64,000 nucleotides of DNA, from the NCBI RefSeq assembly GCF_000482465.1, contig NZ_KI519420.1:1189158-1253157 (forward strand), given 5' to 3'. A model generated the notes under the pieces. The model was given only the letters and a program-made list of their open reading frames with translations, was not told the origin of the DNA and did no database searches. Every line of letters begins with the position of its first letter. Position 1 is the first letter of the stretch. Both the position numbers and the translations under genes were made by a program. This DNA is from Runella limosa DSM 17973. GTDB taxonomy: Bacteria; Bacteroidota; Bacteroidia; Cytophagales; Spirosomataceae. Of this stretch, positions 53,332 through 62,460 are shown in pieces.

Positions 53332-55836
53332 CTACTGAAGAAGGTAAATGGGGAGGTTTTCCTCGTGGGCTTCGACCAAGGAGGGGACATTTTCTACCAC
53401 CTCTATTGCTTGTTTGATGGGGTGATATTCGACAAACTCGCCGTTCTTGAAAAGATAGAAGGCTTGGGTCGTAGGTTCTACCACTATCAAATGAATCCAC
53501 TGGTTTATAAACCATTCGTACGTAGCGGCCGATTTCTGGATAGAGCGCAGTACTACCGATGGAAAATGCTCCACAATCACCATGAGCCGAACTGGATCAT
53601 GGACTTCAATCATTTGGCTCGGAAGCCCTGGGCGTAAGTCGCCGTCAATACCGTTGGCCACCCCAAACAGCCCCATTACGTTGTGGGCAAGTTTGGTTCC
53701 TGCACCTAGTTTTTGGTTGTCAACCCGTGAAAAATAATACTCCAGATTTATACCTCCCGCTACGGGTGCCACCGCGTTGAGAATCGTCGTTAGGTAATTG
53801 CCTTCTGGGTCAACGCGGTAGTCGAACGAATTCATAAACGAACGACGGTCGAGAAACAAGTGCTTAGAAATATCACGACGCCCAACAATACAAAGGGCAT
53901 TGGTGGCGTGGTTGAGTTCGGGACGTGGTTCAAACAATGATACCGAGCGACGGCGGATTTTTTCGTGTACTTTTTCAACGGGCAAGTGCGAGTCAATCGA
54001 CTCAAATCGACGCGAGCGTTCTTTGGCGTTAAAATCCAATGCTTTGTTAAAATTAGCTTCGTTTTGTTGGTGCAAAGCGGCATTGGCGGGCGAAAGCGAC
54101 GTGGTATCGTAAAAAGCAATTTCGTCGCGGGTGGTATCGTGCAGTGCGCCTAAAAACTGGGTCGTTTCGGGAATATCAATGCCCCTTTCGCGCAGCAACA
54201 AACGCACTTTAGGGTGGTTGGCCATGTAGCTGATAACGCGCGCATTGACCGACCCTGGCCGTCCCGAACACGCGCCGCAGTCATAGCCTGCATAGTGCGT
54301 ATTGTTGACGCTCGTAGAGCCGTGCCCTACGGCATACACCAGCGGCGCAAAATTATTGACCAAGCCAATACTACGCAGCAAGTTTTCGACCCGGGTCGCC
54401 ATTTCCTCAACCGTAAACCCAATTTGCAACCCATTTTCTTTGTCGTCGGGGTTGGTATTTTCAATGGTTAATTCCGAAAATTCGTCCATGTGCTTGAACG
54501 ACGAACTTGTGGCAGGACTTAAAGAAGGTTTAAAAACAGTAAGCGCCAAACGCATTGCCGACCAAAAACCCAACGTTTGTGAAATCAGCCAGCCTCTTAA
54601 AAGCGTATGTGAATGTTTGGTAAAATGGAGGTCGCGTTCTCGATTCTCCTTTTCGTTTGTTAACTCTTTTATCAAGTAAGTTGGTGTAACTGGCGCTGGG
54701 CATTGTTTGGTAATAGAATTGGCGTGTTTGGGTTTGTAATAAAACTCAACGCCAAAAAAACCAGGCGTACCAAACGTCTGACAGAGAGGGTCATGCTGCT
54801 CTACATAACGGCGAATAGAGCACTCACGGTCATCCATACAAAACATGGCCTGAAAAGTCTTAGACGCAGGCGCATTGGTGCTCGGAGTACCCTGCTTCAT
54901 TCCTGCCAGCACTTGGTCGTAAAAACTCCACTCAAACGCCTCTTGCCAAATTTCAATCACTTCGTGAAATTCAGTGTAGGGTACTTTGGCAAAAATTGGG
55001 GTTGGGGGAGTTTCTAAGCGAGATGCCAATGGTGCCCAGTTGCCCTGATACTTGTCGTCGAGTGCGTCTATTTCTAGCAGTAACTCAAAGATAATCAACT
55101 CCCTAAGGCTGATTTTTTTGCGGTCAAGCAACAGTTGAGGCTGATCTTCCAAGACCGACACGATTCCCGACCATCCTTGGTGGGCAAACTGTAGGTCGTA
55201 GAGGTATTGTTTGTACAATGATTCATCACCGATAAGCAACTTCAACAAATCGCTGATTTGGCAGTTTTCGTTGAAGAGCAATTTTTTCGCCCGTTCTGCC
55301 TTAAAAAAACTAGCGAAAGTATTCCGTTCCATTTCGCGTATCGACGAAAGGAAACCTTTGTGTGCCACTGGAAACCCCCAAATCGAAATTCCTTGGTCCA
55401 AATAACTACAAACCACCCGAAAAAAAAGCGGGTGTACCAGTAAGTCTAAGTCGATGCGGTACTGTTTTTTCCAGTTGTCGCGCAAGAGCCCAATTCTTCC
55501 CGAAATAGTAGGGTCGTAGTTGCCTGTGAGGGCTTTGCGTTTCCAAACACCTACTTCTTCTTTTCCTTTTCGTTCTGCAATAACCCGTTCAAGGACTTCC
55601 TCGCTAATGCGATTTTGCATGTACCGTTCACGGTATTCGTCCAGCGTCAGCGTTACTTTGTATCCAAAAAATGCCGACGCATTTCTCAATGCTTGATAAA
55701 AATTCTGGTGCTGAAATGCGTGAAGTGTATTGTGGTGGATAAAATCTTTGAGCGGAGCTTGGGCTGGCAAAAAGTGTTTTAGTTCGTGAAGGACTTCATG
55801 CTCATCGAAGAGGGGATGATGCGTTTTGGCTTTCAT
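53332..55836 (-). CDS. dabA: DabA inorganic-carbon pump subunit (DUF2309)
   Basis: Large cytoplasmic DUF2309/UPF0753 protein of 834 aa with a beta-carbonic-anhydrase-like zinc site. The residues are C333 and D335 in CMDDRE and H505 and C520 in GHGSTS...DCGACSG. The H-to-C distance of 15 residues matches that of the characterised Halothiobacillus DabA, and all four expected ligands are present. Together with DabB it is thought to hydrate CO2 to bicarbonate unidirectionally, driven by the cation gradient. The ATG at 55836 is preferred over a GTG at 55863. The upstream neighbour is a histidine kinase gene, 78 nt away on the same strand. Confidence 0.93.
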   Translation of the reverse strand: MKAKTHHPLFDEHEVLHELKHFLPAQAPLKDFIHHNTLHAFQHQNFYQALRNASAFFGYKVTLTLDEYRERYMQNRISEEVLERVIAERKGKEEVGVWKRKALTGNYDPTISGRIGLLRDNWKKQYRIDLDLLVHPLFFRVVCSYLDQGISIWGFPVAHKGFLSSIREMERNTFASFFKAERAKKLLFNENCQISDLLKLLIGDESLYKQYLYDLQFAHQGWSGIVSVLEDQPQLLLDRKKISLRELIIFELLLEIDALDDKYQGNWAPLASRLETPPTPIFAKVPYTEFHEVIEIWQEAFEWSFYDQVLAGMKQGTPSTNAPASKTFQAMFCMDDRECSIRRYVEQHDPLCQTFGTPGFFGVEFYYKPKHANSITKQCPAPVTPTYLIKELTNEKENRERDLHFTKHSHTLLRGWLISQTLGFWSAMRLALTVFKPSLSPATSSSFKHMDEFSELTIENTNPDDKENGLQIGFTVEEMATRVENLLRSIGLVNNFAPLVYAVGHGSTSVNNTHYAGYDCGACSGRPGSVNARVISYMANHPKVRLLLRERGIDIPETTQFLGALHDTTRDEIAFYDTTSLSPANAALHQQNEANFNKALDFNAKERSRRFESIDSHLPVEKVHEKIRRRSVSLFEPRPELNHATNALCIVGRRDISKHLFLDRRSFMNSFDYRVDPEGNYLTTILNAVAPVAGGINLEYYFSRVDNQKLGAGTKLAHNVMGLFGVANGIDGDLRPGLPSQMIEVHDPVRLMVIVEHFPSVVLRSIQKSAATYEWFINQWIHLIVVEPTTQAFYLFKNGEFVEYHPIKQAIEVVENVPSLVEAHEENLPIYLLQ

Positions 55837-55914
55837 ACAAGGGAGGTGGCGTTTATGTCTCACAAAGCTCCCTTTCTTCGATTAAAAGCAGGTTAATTGC
55901 CTATTAAAACAAGA

Positions 55915-57279
55915 TTAAAAAGGCAGTGTAACAATAAAATGCGTACCAACACCCAGTTGTGAGCGCACCCGAATGTCGCCTTTGTGTAGTTTGATGATGC
56001 GCTCCGTCAAGGCAAGACCCACGCCATGCCCTTTGATGGATTGGGTAGCTTCGGCGCGGTAAAAGGGTTCAAAAATATGGGGTAGGTCTTTTTCGGCTAT
56101 TCCCACTCCGCGATCGACAAAGACAATCCGTATTGCTTTTTCTTGAATATAAAGCGTCACGTTTACCCGATTATCTTGGGAATATTTACAACCATTTCCC
56201 ATTAAATTCATAAAAGCAGTTTGCAGTAAAGACGCATCTCCTTCAATTTCTAAGGCTTCTTCGTCTTCGGGAAACTGGTCAAACTCAATGTGAACGTTGT
56301 AGTTGGGCATGTGGGTCAGTAATATTTCGCGCGCTTGCCAAAGGAGCTCATCCACCCGCAGGGGATGCACAAAAAACTGAGAAGAGTCGTCGTTGAGGCG
56401 GGCGAGTTCTAGCAAGCCGTTGACCAAATCCCGCATTTTTTTTACTTCTTCAATCGTCTCTTTGATGGTGTCTTGGTAAGCTTCTGTTGTTCGCTCTTGC
56501 ATGAGCGATACGCCCAATTGCCCCATCATAATCGCCAATGGGGTTCGTAATTCGTGAGAAGCGTGCGAGACGAAACTGCGCTGGGAAGTGAAAGCAACTT
56601 CTAAGCGTCCCAAGAGCTCGTTGAAGGTAATGGCCAATTGTGCCAACTCATCTTTTTCTCGACCAATCGTCAGGCGCTCATGGATGTTGCGGGCAGAGAT
56701 ATTTTTTACTTGTTCTATGATTTCGGAAACAGGTCGAAGGGCATCGCCTGCAAACAACCACCCAGAAAATAGTACCACAAATAAACTGATGACCCAACCC
56801 GTTACGAGGATACTTCGGAGCCGTTCTAGTTTGCTAAATCCGTATAAATCAACGGCATAGGCGATTACGACGAGTACCTCTTTGCGTCGGTCAATGTAGC
56901 GTATTCCGATGATTTCTTTTTCGCTATCTTGCTTCCTAAACGACTTGCCATCCCGTATGCTTTGCAGTACTGCGGGGCTTACCGAAAAGGGCTCTTTGCC
57001 GCTGTCATAAATAATTTTATTCTGGATGTCGTAAATAGTCACCTCTTCTTTGTGCATGGCCGTAAGGTTATTACGGTCGATGGCATGGAGCAAAGGTTCG
57101 GTGATTCCATTGACATCTTCCAACAGGCGAACTGTCGTTTTTGCTTTTTCTTGGAGTCGTTTGTTAAATTCTTGTTCTCGAAATTGGTCGTACAAATAAT
57201 ATACCGACAACGAAAACACAAGCATAATGGAGGCTACCAATATGGCAAAAAGAAGGGTCAGCCTCAGACGGATATTCAT
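55915..57279 (-). CDS. Sensor histidine kinase
   Basis: Membrane histidine kinase of 454 aa. Two hydrophobic segments (about 8-30 and 155-178) bracket a periplasmic sensor loop of about 125 aa, followed by HAMP (about 178-230), HisKA with H242 in SHELRTP, and a C-terminal HATPase_c with the N-box NLMGNGCKYS and G boxes DRGVGI and GHGVGLAL. It is ATGA-coupled to its response regulator and lies 78 nt upstream of dabA on the same strand. Control of the DIC genes is inferred from position; the signal is unknown. Confidence 0.93.
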   Translation of the reverse strand: MNIRLRLTLLFAILVASIMLVFSLSVYYLYDQFREQEFNKRLQEKAKTTVRLLEDVNGITEPLLHAIDRNNLTAMHKEEVTIYDIQNKIIYDSGKEPFSVSPAVLQSIRDGKSFRKQDSEKEIIGIRYIDRRKEVLVVIAYAVDLYGFSKLERLRSILVTGWVISLFVVLFSGWLFAGDALRPVSEIIEQVKNISARNIHERLTIGREKDELAQLAITFNELLGRLEVAFTSQRSFVSHASHELRTPLAIMMGQLGVSLMQERTTEAYQDTIKETIEEVKKMRDLVNGLLELARLNDDSSQFFVHPLRVDELLWQAREILLTHMPNYNVHIEFDQFPEDEEALEIEGDASLLQTAFMNLMGNGCKYSQDNRVNVTLYIQEKAIRIVFVDRGVGIAEKDLPHIFEPFYRAEATQSIKGHGVGLALTERIIKLHKGDIRVRSQLGVGTHFIVTLPF

Positions 57280-57962
57280 GATTCTTTTGGTTCTTTCATG
57301 ATATAACCCATTCCTACCACGGTATGAATAAGTTTTGCAGGGAAATTTTTATCTACTTTTTTGCGGAGGAAATTCACATAGACGTCTATTGTGTTGGTGC
57401 CAGTATCGAAATGGATATCCCAAACTTTCTCCGCAATGTCCACCCGTGAAACCACCCTGCCTCGGTTACGCATCAAGTATTCCAACAGGCCAAACTCCTT
57501 GGCTGTCAATTCAATGCGGCTTCCTGCTCGGCGGGCTATCCGCTCATTGAGGTCTAATTCCAAATCAGCAATTCGTAGCACGTTTTGCGTTTGCTTATGG
57601 TCGCTGGTACGTTTTTGAAGCGCCCTCAGCCGAATAATAAGCTCCTGAAATTCAAATGGTTTGACCAAATAATCATCAGCTCCTGAATCAAACCCATTTA
57701 TTTTGTCTTTGAGCGTGCCAAGTGCCGTGAGCATCAAAATGGGGGTCGTTATGTTTTCTTTGCGCAACAAAGCCGCGAGCTCAAACCCGTTTATTTTGGG
57801 TAAGTTGACGTCGAGCACAATCACATCATAATGATTTGACAACGCAAAACTGCTGCCTACTTGTCCATCATAAGCTACTTCTACTTCCCAAGACTGTTCC
57901 TCAAGACCTTTCTTGATAAACCCTGCGAGCTTAGGCTCATCTTCAACGACTAAAACTTTCAT
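57276..57962 (-). CDS. OmpR/PhoB-type response regulator
   Basis: Two-domain regulator of 228 aa. The receiver domain (about 1-115) has the acidic pair E7-D8, phospho-acceptor D51 in VIVLDVNLP and K102-type lysine in KPFEF. The C-terminal winged helix (about 130-225) carries ELTAKEFGLLEYLM and RVDIAEKVWD. It starts at ATG 57962, 6 nt inside an ATT codon of the longer frame. It overlaps the kinase gene by 4 nt (ATGA) and is first in the likely RR-HK-dabA-dabB-SulP transcript. Confidence 0.93.
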   Translation of the reverse strand: MKVLVVEDEPKLAGFIKKGLEEQSWEVEVAYDGQVGSSFALSNHYDVIVLDVNLPKINGFELAALLRKENITTPILMLTALGTLKDKINGFDSGADDYLVKPFEFQELIIRLRALQKRTSDHKQTQNVLRIADLELDLNERIARRAGSRIELTAKEFGLLEYLMRNRGRVVSRVDIAEKVWDIHFDTGTNTIDVYVNFLRKKVDKNFPAKLIHTVVGMGYIMKEPKES

Positions 57963-58210
57963 AGACAATATGTTGCGTGGAATTACTCACTTGATTGATG
58001 CTCAATGTTAAAGATAAGTATTTTTTTATTGAAATATCCTCGATGATTTTAACTAGGATTTAATTCGTATTCTTCGGTAATAAAACGCCACTCGTCGGCA
58101 ACTTAGTGTTTTTTATCTATTGTACCCCGTTGATACAAAGAATGAAAAGTACATTTGGTGGTATAAGTTCAACTTTCTATAAAAATAATTACAAGACTAG
58201 CCTTTTTTCG

Positions 58211-61081
58211 ATGAAGCAACTTTCCTACCTATCCCGTCTCTCTGCCGTGGGGTTGATTGCGAGTGCCGTTGTCATAACCGCACAAGCCCAACAGCCTACT
58301 CCTCCCGACGAAAATCGTTTCACCAAAAGCGTATTGACCGAAAAGCTCGACGAGCCGATGGAAATAACGTTTCTGCCCGACAAGCGGATTTTGTTTGTGG
58401 AGCGAAAAGGGAATTTAAAAGCGTATGACCCTAAAACGAAGGAAGTGAGTGTCTTGGCCACGATTCCTGTCAACACCAAATATACCAACCGACAAGGACA
58501 AGTGCGTGAGGCAGAAGAAGGGCTAATGGGGCTCATTGCCGATCCAAATTATGCCAAAAACAACTGGATATATATGTACTATGCTGATCCCAGTGAGAAA
58601 AAACACGTGTTGGCGCGCTGGGAGTTGAAAGGCAATGAACTGGTGGAAGCCTCTAAAAAGATAGTGCTGGAAGTACCTACGCAGCGCGAAGAATGCTGCC
58701 ATACGGGTGGTGGAATGGTGTTTGACAAAGCGGGAAATTTATACTTAACGACAGGAAACAACACAAGTAATAGCAATTCTGATGGCTACGCACCCATTGA
58801 TGAACGTCCCAACCAAAGTACTTGGGATGACCAACGGGGCGCTGCCAACACCAACGACCTTCGCGGAAAAATTTTGCGTATCAAACCGCTAGCCGATGGC
58901 AAATATACGATTCCAGAAGGCAATCTATTTCCCAAAGGTACTCCTCAGGCTCGTCCCGAGATTTATACAATGGGGCACCGCAATCCTTGGCGTCCAACGC
59001 TCGATAGTAAAACGGGCTTTTTGTATTGGGGAGAAGTAGGGCCTGATGCCTCCAAAGACTCGGAACGTGGGCCGCGTGGGTACGACGAACTAAACCAAGC
59101 CAAAGGGCCAGGGTTCTTCGGTTGGCCTTATTTTATTGGGGATAATAAAGTATATGGCGATTGGGATTTTGAAACCAATAAACTGAAAGCAGATTCAAAA
59201 TTTGATCCAGCCAAACCCATCAATGACTCGCCCAACAACACGGGCTTGCGCGAGTTGCCATCTGCCCAAAAAGCATTTATTTGGTATCCTTATGCTAACT
59301 CGCCCGAATTTCCACTGGTGGGTAGCTCGGGACGAAGTGCCACGGGTGGGCCTGTATTTCGCAAAGCTGATTTCAAAAATGCGCCTCGTCCTTTCCCCGA
59401 TTATTACGAAGGAAAATGGCTCGCGGTTGACTTTATGCGCGGCTGGATTATGGCGATTACCATGGACGAAAAAGGCGATTATAAATCAATGGAGCGTTTT
59501 ATGCCCAGCGAAAACTTCAGCAGCGCCATCGACATGGATTTTAGCCCCGACGGAGATTTGTACGTACTCGAATACGGAAGTGCTTGGTTTAGAGGAAATG
59601 ACAATGCACGCCTAGTAAAAGTACAGTACAACGCAGGCAACCGCACGCCTGTTGTTCAAGCTACTGCCGATCGCAAAGCAGGCGCGGTACCATTCAAAGT
59701 GGCATTCTCATCCGAAGGTACCAAAGACGCCGATAACGATAAACTCAACTACGAATGGAAAATTACCTCAAAAGCAGGGGTGTTGAAGACGTTAACGGAA
59801 GCCAATCCCACTGTTACTTTCGACAAACCAGGTACTTACAAAGCTACCTTGACAGTTACGGATGCCAAAGGAGCTAAAAATAGCCGTTCGATTGAAATCA
59901 AGGCAGGAAACGAAGCCCCAGAAGTGGTGTTTGAAGTAACAAAGGGCAATAAATCGTTTTTCTTTCCCAACGAACCCATTGAATACGAAGTAAAGGTCAA
60001 TGACAAAGAGGATGGTAGCTTGGAAAACGGAAAGATTTCCTCCAATCAAGTCGCGGTAAACTTGGATTATATGCCAGATACCTTTGACCCCGTAGAAATC
60101 GCAGCCAATTACCATACCACCGACGCCTCCGTTCGATTTAACACAGGTTATAAACTGATGAACGCCAGCGATTGTAAGTCGTGCCATATTGTGGATAAAA
60201 AATCGGTGGGGCCGAGCTACCGAGACATTGCCCAAAAATACAAAGGTGATGCGGCTGCCGTAGAGAAGTTGGCCCAGAAAGTTATATCGGGTGGGGGAGG
60301 CGTATGGGGCGACCACGCCATGAGTGCGCACCCGCAAATTTCGCCCAATGATGCCACAACGATGGTGAATTATATCATGAGTTTAGGAGAAAAACCGCTC
60401 CAAGCCCCGTCGTTTGCGACCAAAGGAGCACACACGCCATCCGTTCCCAAAGGGGAAAACGGCCGTGGTAGTTATGTATTACGGGCTGCTTATACCGATC
60501 GGGGCACAAAGTTACTTTCGCCGTTGATGTCAGAAGATATTGTTCATTTACGCAATTCGTCGCTCGACCCTGCCAAGGCAGACAAAACCAAAGGTTCTGA
60601 GCTTTTGATTACGCCAAATAAATCGTTTAACCTCATTGGGACGGATTCGTACATTGCTTATAACCACCTCGACTTGACGGGTATCAAGCAAATCGAAGTT
60701 TTGGCCCAAGCAACGACCCGCGTTGGAGCAGTAGGCGGAACGATAGAAGTGCGTTTGGGCTCACCTACGGGAAAGCTAATTGGGAAATCTACGCCAGTTG
60801 TGGTAAAAGATCCAGTGATGGGGCCACCACCTGCCGCCACCAACAATGCCACGACTGCGGCGGGCGGAGCCAATGCCCAGCGCCGTCAAGCACAAGGAGC
60901 AGGTGGTTTTGATATGAGCGCCATGATTCGTCGAGGTGCTCAACAGGCTGTGGCCAAAATTGAGCCCACAGAAGGTTTTCAAGACGTGTATTTTGTCTTC
61001 AAAAATCCTGACGCAATGCCCCATCAAATTTTGATGTCGGTCATTATGATTCAATTTCAAAACGCAATACCTAACCAATAA
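58211..61081 (+). CDS. Sugar dehydrogenase with PKD and cytochrome c domains
   Basis: Exported multidomain protein of 956 aa. The ATG at 58211 begins the signal peptide. Order: a glucose/sorbosone-dehydrogenase-like beta-propeller (about 35-470) with HTGGGMVF and MGHRNPWRP; a PKD domain (about 490-580); a single-heme cytochrome c domain with CKSCH at 655-659; and a C-terminal segment with a CBM6-like or related fold. The heme would carry electrons from sugar oxidation to the respiratory chain. An Ala/Gln-rich patch (about 875-905) links the last domain. It stands alone, upstream of a convergent Nudix-type regulator. Confidence 0.87.
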   Translation: MKQLSYLSRLSAVGLIASAVVITAQAQQPTPPDENRFTKSVLTEKLDEPMEITFLPDKRILFVERKGNLKAYDPKTKEVSVLATIPVNTKYTNRQGQVREAEEGLMGLIADPNYAKNNWIYMYYADPSEKKHVLARWELKGNELVEASKKIVLEVPTQREECCHTGGGMVFDKAGNLYLTTGNNTSNSNSDGYAPIDERPNQSTWDDQRGAANTNDLRGKILRIKPLADGKYTIPEGNLFPKGTPQARPEIYTMGHRNPWRPTLDSKTGFLYWGEVGPDASKDSERGPRGYDELNQAKGPGFFGWPYFIGDNKVYGDWDFETNKLKADSKFDPAKPINDSPNNTGLRELPSAQKAFIWYPYANSPEFPLVGSSGRSATGGPVFRKADFKNAPRPFPDYYEGKWLAVDFMRGWIMAITMDEKGDYKSMERFMPSENFSSAIDMDFSPDGDLYVLEYGSAWFRGNDNARLVKVQYNAGNRTPVVQATADRKAGAVPFKVAFSSEGTKDADNDKLNYEWKITSKAGVLKTLTEANPTVTFDKPGTYKATLTVTDAKGAKNSRSIEIKAGNEAPEVVFEVTKGNKSFFFPNEPIEYEVKVNDKEDGSLENGKISSNQVAVNLDYMPDTFDPVEIAANYHTTDASVRFNTGYKLMNASDCKSCHIVDKKSVGPSYRDIAQKYKGDAAAVEKLAQKVISGGGGVWGDHAMSAHPQISPNDATTMVNYIMSLGEKPLQAPSFATKGAHTPSVPKGENGRGSYVLRAAYTDRGTKLLSPLMSEDIVHLRNSSLDPAKADKTKGSELLITPNKSFNLIGTDSYIAYNHLDLTGIKQIEVLAQATTRVGAVGGTIEVRLGSPTGKLIGKSTPVVVKDPVMGPPPAATNNATTAAGGANAQRRQAQGAGGFDMSAMIRRGAQQAVAKIEPTEGFQDVYFVFKNPDAMPHQILMSVIMIQFQNAIPNQ

Positions 61082-61113
61082 CCCCCACCATCGTTAAGCA
61101 TTTCTCACACTAC

Positions 61114-61863
61114 CTATGAATTTTGTTTGTCAAGCGCTTCGGCGTTGAATCGGTACACAAAAGGGGGTTTATGGGCTTTGCCTGTAAACTTCTTTTTGAC
61201 CCGTTCCAAAATTCCCAAATTCAACATCTTGCGCTGAAAATTTGCCCGTAACAACTTCTTATCAAGCACGGTTTCGTACAAAGACTGTAACTCGTTCATG
61301 GTAAATGTCTCCGAAAGCAAGTTGAAGCCCACCAATTTATGATCAATGGTGAGCTGTAACGTTTCGAGGGCTTTGGCAACAATATGATTATGGTCTAAAA
61401 TCAAGGGGGGAGTGTCGTGTACATCGTACCAATCACCCACGTCCGAAAAAATATCGGGGGTGGGTTTTACTTTAGAAAAGTCCACCAAGGCATAATAACC
61501 AACCGTAATAAAACGCTGCAATAACCAGTGCTCTTTCGTTAAATCAAATCCGTGGGAGGCCATGGTTGCTTTGTGTACATCCCAGTTGCCGCGATTGGGC
61601 TCTCCAAACGTGTAAAATTGTTCCAAATAAATATCTTTTACCCCTGTACGTTCCCACAAAATTCGTTTGGCAGCCTCGGCGGTGCTTTCATTTTTAAACA
61701 CAAACCCGCCAGGTAGGGCATGGGCTTTGGTTTTTTTAAATTCGAGTAAAAGCACCTTTAGCTGTTGTTCGTGAAACCCAAAAATGACGCAGTCAACCGA
61801 CACACTTGGGAGGTATTCGGGACCTTGGTCTAAAAAATCTTTTATGTTTTCGCTAGGAAGCAT
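61114..61863 (-). CDS. Nudix-derived transcriptional regulator (NrtR/AraR-like)
   Basis: Protein of 249 aa. The N-terminal Nudix fold (about 20-150) has a degenerate Nudix box: GGFVFKNES...AKRILWERTG keeps the first G and E but loses most of the REUxEE acids, so hydrolase activity is unlikely. The C-terminal part (about 165-235) is a winged-helix-like DNA-binding region with RANFQRKML. This is the architecture of NrtR-type regulators, which in Bacteroidota control sugar use. It is divergent from a SusC receptor across about 600 nt, so that locus is a likely target. Confidence 0.82.
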   Translation of the reverse strand: MLPSENIKDFLDQGPEYLPSVSVDCVIFGFHEQQLKVLLLEFKKTKAHALPGGFVFKNESTAEAAKRILWERTGVKDIYLEQFYTFGEPNRGNWDVHKATMASHGFDLTKEHWLLQRFITVGYYALVDFSKVKPTPDIFSDVGDWYDVHDTPPLILDHNHIVAKALETLQLTIDHKLVGFNLLSETFTMNELQSLYETVLDKKLLRANFQRKMLNLGILERVKKKFTGKAHKPPFVYRFNAEALDKQNS

Positions 61864-62460
61864 ACGTGTAAATTTTGCACAAAAAAAAGAAAAAATTTGG
61901 AATATCGACGGTAACCCAATAAGTTTGTATCATAATGATATATACCAGTAAGCTGAATTCTTTACAATAACGTTTCAAAACTCTAAATCAAACAAAGACG
62001 CTCATTTTTCTTTCTTAGAATAATCCATTTTAGAGGTAAATAATACTTTCCTCCGAATAGCAATCGATAAAATTAAGAAAAATAAATGCACTAATTATCA
62101 ATATGATACTTAGTAAAAATGTGTTTGATTTAGCCAAAAACAAAGATTTTTATTTTTTGGTAAGTATATAGTCATTTATAAACTCTTTTTGGTTGGATTA
62201 GCAGAGTTGTTCGTTTGTTAGTACCTATTAGTTGGCCATGAGGCCTTTCTCCACACGTTCGTTATCTATTTACTGAGTACGTTTCTAGAAGCAACCCAAG
62301 AGGTAGCTTTTGGGTGTTGCACAATTTCCCACGCATTATTGTCAATTTTTGAAACATAAACTGCTTACGTATGTAGCGTATTCTTATGTTTTTTTGCGCC
62401 TAGAAAATTTGTATTTTTTTTATATTTTTTGTTCACTTTTTAACCTATCAGTTTTTTCTT
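61864..62460. other. Divergent regulatory region (Nudix regulator / SusC)
   Basis: About 600 AT-rich nt without a gene. It should hold promoters for the regulator and the SusC gene and operator sites. The imperfect hairpin GCAACCC...GGGTGTTGC lies at 62291-62320, and T-rich runs precede the SusC ATG. I find no clear TAnnTTTG box close to the SusC start. Confidence 0.55.
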
